A DNA stretch of 5,594 bases from positions 10,550 through 16,143 of the forward strand of contig NZ_MOMC01000015.1 of NCBI RefSeq assembly GCF_001983105.1. The letters run 5' to 3'. The notes under the pieces were generated by a model. The model was not told where the DNA came from, ran no database searches, and was given only the letters and a program-made list of their open reading frames with translations. Shown one piece after another: positions 5,008 through 5,594 of this stretch (within the stretch, counting starts at the first letter, position 1; every line of letters starts with the position of its first letter). This DNA is from Pseudofrankia asymbiotica. GTDB lineage: Bacteria; Actinomycetota; Actinomycetes; Frankiales; Frankiaceae. The translations under genes were made by a program, and so were the position numbers.

Positions 5008-5013
5008 ATTGCT

Positions 5014-5594
5014 ATGTGCGCCTCCCTTTCGCCACAGCCCGCTCCCTCGGCGGCCCCCGCCGCGCCGCCGCCCGCGACCATCGGCCCGGTGGCCGACCTC
5101 TTCTCCTCCTACGTGGCCGCCAGCGCGATCTCAGCCGCCGTCGAGCTCGGCCTGTTCGACACGCTCGCCGACGGCGGCACCTGTCGGGCGGACGACCTGC
5201 GCCGTGGCGGCGAGCCGGTGTCGCCCTGGGTCGCGCGCGCCCTGCTCAACGCGCTGGCCTGGGCCGGCATCGTCGAGCTGCACACCTCGGACCCAGCCCT
5301 GCTGGTCCGGCCCGGTCCGCGCTTCGCCGACGCGTACGAGCTGCGCGGCTACTTCTACTGGCTGGTGCGCGGCAACGGCGAGGTGTTCACCTACGCGGCC
5401 GACCTGGCGCCCGACCGGGACGAGGTCACCTACCACCGCGACATGCGCGCGGTGGCCCTCAGCTCCCGGCTCATGGGCAACGGCGAGGTCGAGCCTCTGT
5501 TCGACCGCGTCCTGGCCGGCCTCGAGTTCACCCGGGTCGCCGACCTGGGCTGCGGCTCGGGTGGGCGCCTGGTCCGGATCATGAAGCGGAATCC
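5014..5594 (+). CDS. Class I SAM-dependent methyltransferase, N-terminal part (runs off window end)
   Basis: The frame from the ATG at 5014 stays open to the window edge, giving 193 residues of an incomplete protein. Residues 1-22 are Ala/Pro-rich. From about 23 to 85, 'PVADLFSSYVAASAISAAVELGLFDTLADGG' and 'WVARALLNALAWAGIVEL' look like the helical, winged-helix-like N-terminal domain of small-molecule O-/C-/N-methyltransferases, where it helps dimerise and cover the substrate. SAM motif I follows at residues 175-184, VADLGCGSGG, with D177 and the Gly-rich loop. The segment 'RGYFYWLVRGNGEVF' (about residues 110-124) is Tyr/Trp-rich and may line a substrate pocket. The substrate cannot be told. 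It is divergent from TetR and preceded by a structured leader. A different frame is also open across this stretch, but it lacks motif I and a matching ribosome site. Confidence 0.88.
   Translation, partial: MCASLSPQPAPSAAPAAPPPATIGPVADLFSSYVAASAISAAVELGLFDTLADGGTCRADDLRRGGEPVSPWVARALLNALAWAGIVELHTSDPALLVRPGPRFADAYELRGYFYWLVRGNGEVFTYAADLAPDRDEVTYHRDMRAVALSSRLMGNGEVEPLFDRVLAGLEFTRVADLGCGSGGRLVRIMKRN

Larger units (their letters stand above)
4739..5013. other. Divergent control region between TetR and methyltransferase genes
   Basis: This 275-nt gap is clearly richer in A/T than the rest of the window from about 4762 to 4880, the expected make-up of an actinobacterial promoter region. It holds an imperfect palindrome, a spaced TAACAT repeat, a TTGACA hexamer and several stem-loops, each described separately. 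No small gene with a credible ribosome site and codon pattern is visible inside it. Confidence 0.7.

Noticed and set aside
5009..5584. Alternative + strand frame over the methyltransferase
   Set aside because: The translation is Arg/Pro/Ser/Thr-rich without motifs, and the GAAGGA ribosome site fits the ATG at 5014, whose frame carries SAM motif I.

Overview
The window is GC-rich on both strands, with strong G/C preference at third codon positions, GTG starts and almost no TTA codons in the genes. It reads as a chromosomal stretch of a high-GC actinobacterium. A Frankia- or Micromonospora-like source is a guess from gene style and is not shown by any marker here. No tRNA, rRNA, insertion sequence, CRISPR array or phage gene is visible.

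Layout. Positions 1-2310 hold the end of a three-gene ABC importer operon on the + strand: a substrate-binding protein cut by the window edge, a permease and an ATPase, packed with a 2-nt gap and a 1-nt overlap. All three match the TrpXYZ-like import family (PF04392 / COG2984 binding protein, COG4120 permease, COG1101 ATPase). A 128-nt gap with a perfect 7-bp inverted repeat and a four-copy GGAGT tandem repeat leads into an FMN-dependent alpha-hydroxy-acid oxidase/dehydrogenase (2439-3635). That gene overlaps a RidA/YjgF-family gene (3629-4054) by 7 nt. A long hairpin at 4057-4099, probably a two-way terminator, separates RidA from a convergent TetR-type regulator on the - strand (4082-4738). 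The TetR gene is divergent from a SAM-dependent methyltransferase (5014 to the window end, incomplete). The AT-richer space between them (4739-5013) carries palindromes, a possible promoter and several stem-loops.

How the genes may work together (inference). The importer could bring in a small organic or amino-acid-like substrate. The flavoenzyme could oxidise a 2-hydroxy acid (or a related compound), and the RidA protein could clear reactive imine/enamine intermediates. The TetR protein most likely controls itself and/or the divergent methyltransferase gene. No substrate can be assigned from the sequence.

Points most worth a second look: the ATPase has Asp where the Q-loop Gln is expected; the flavoenzyme keeps the catalytic His/Arg/Lys/Asp set but lacks both active-site tyrosines of glycolate oxidase; its ribosome binding site sits in a tandem repeat; and the methyltransferase leader can fold in mutually exclusive ways.
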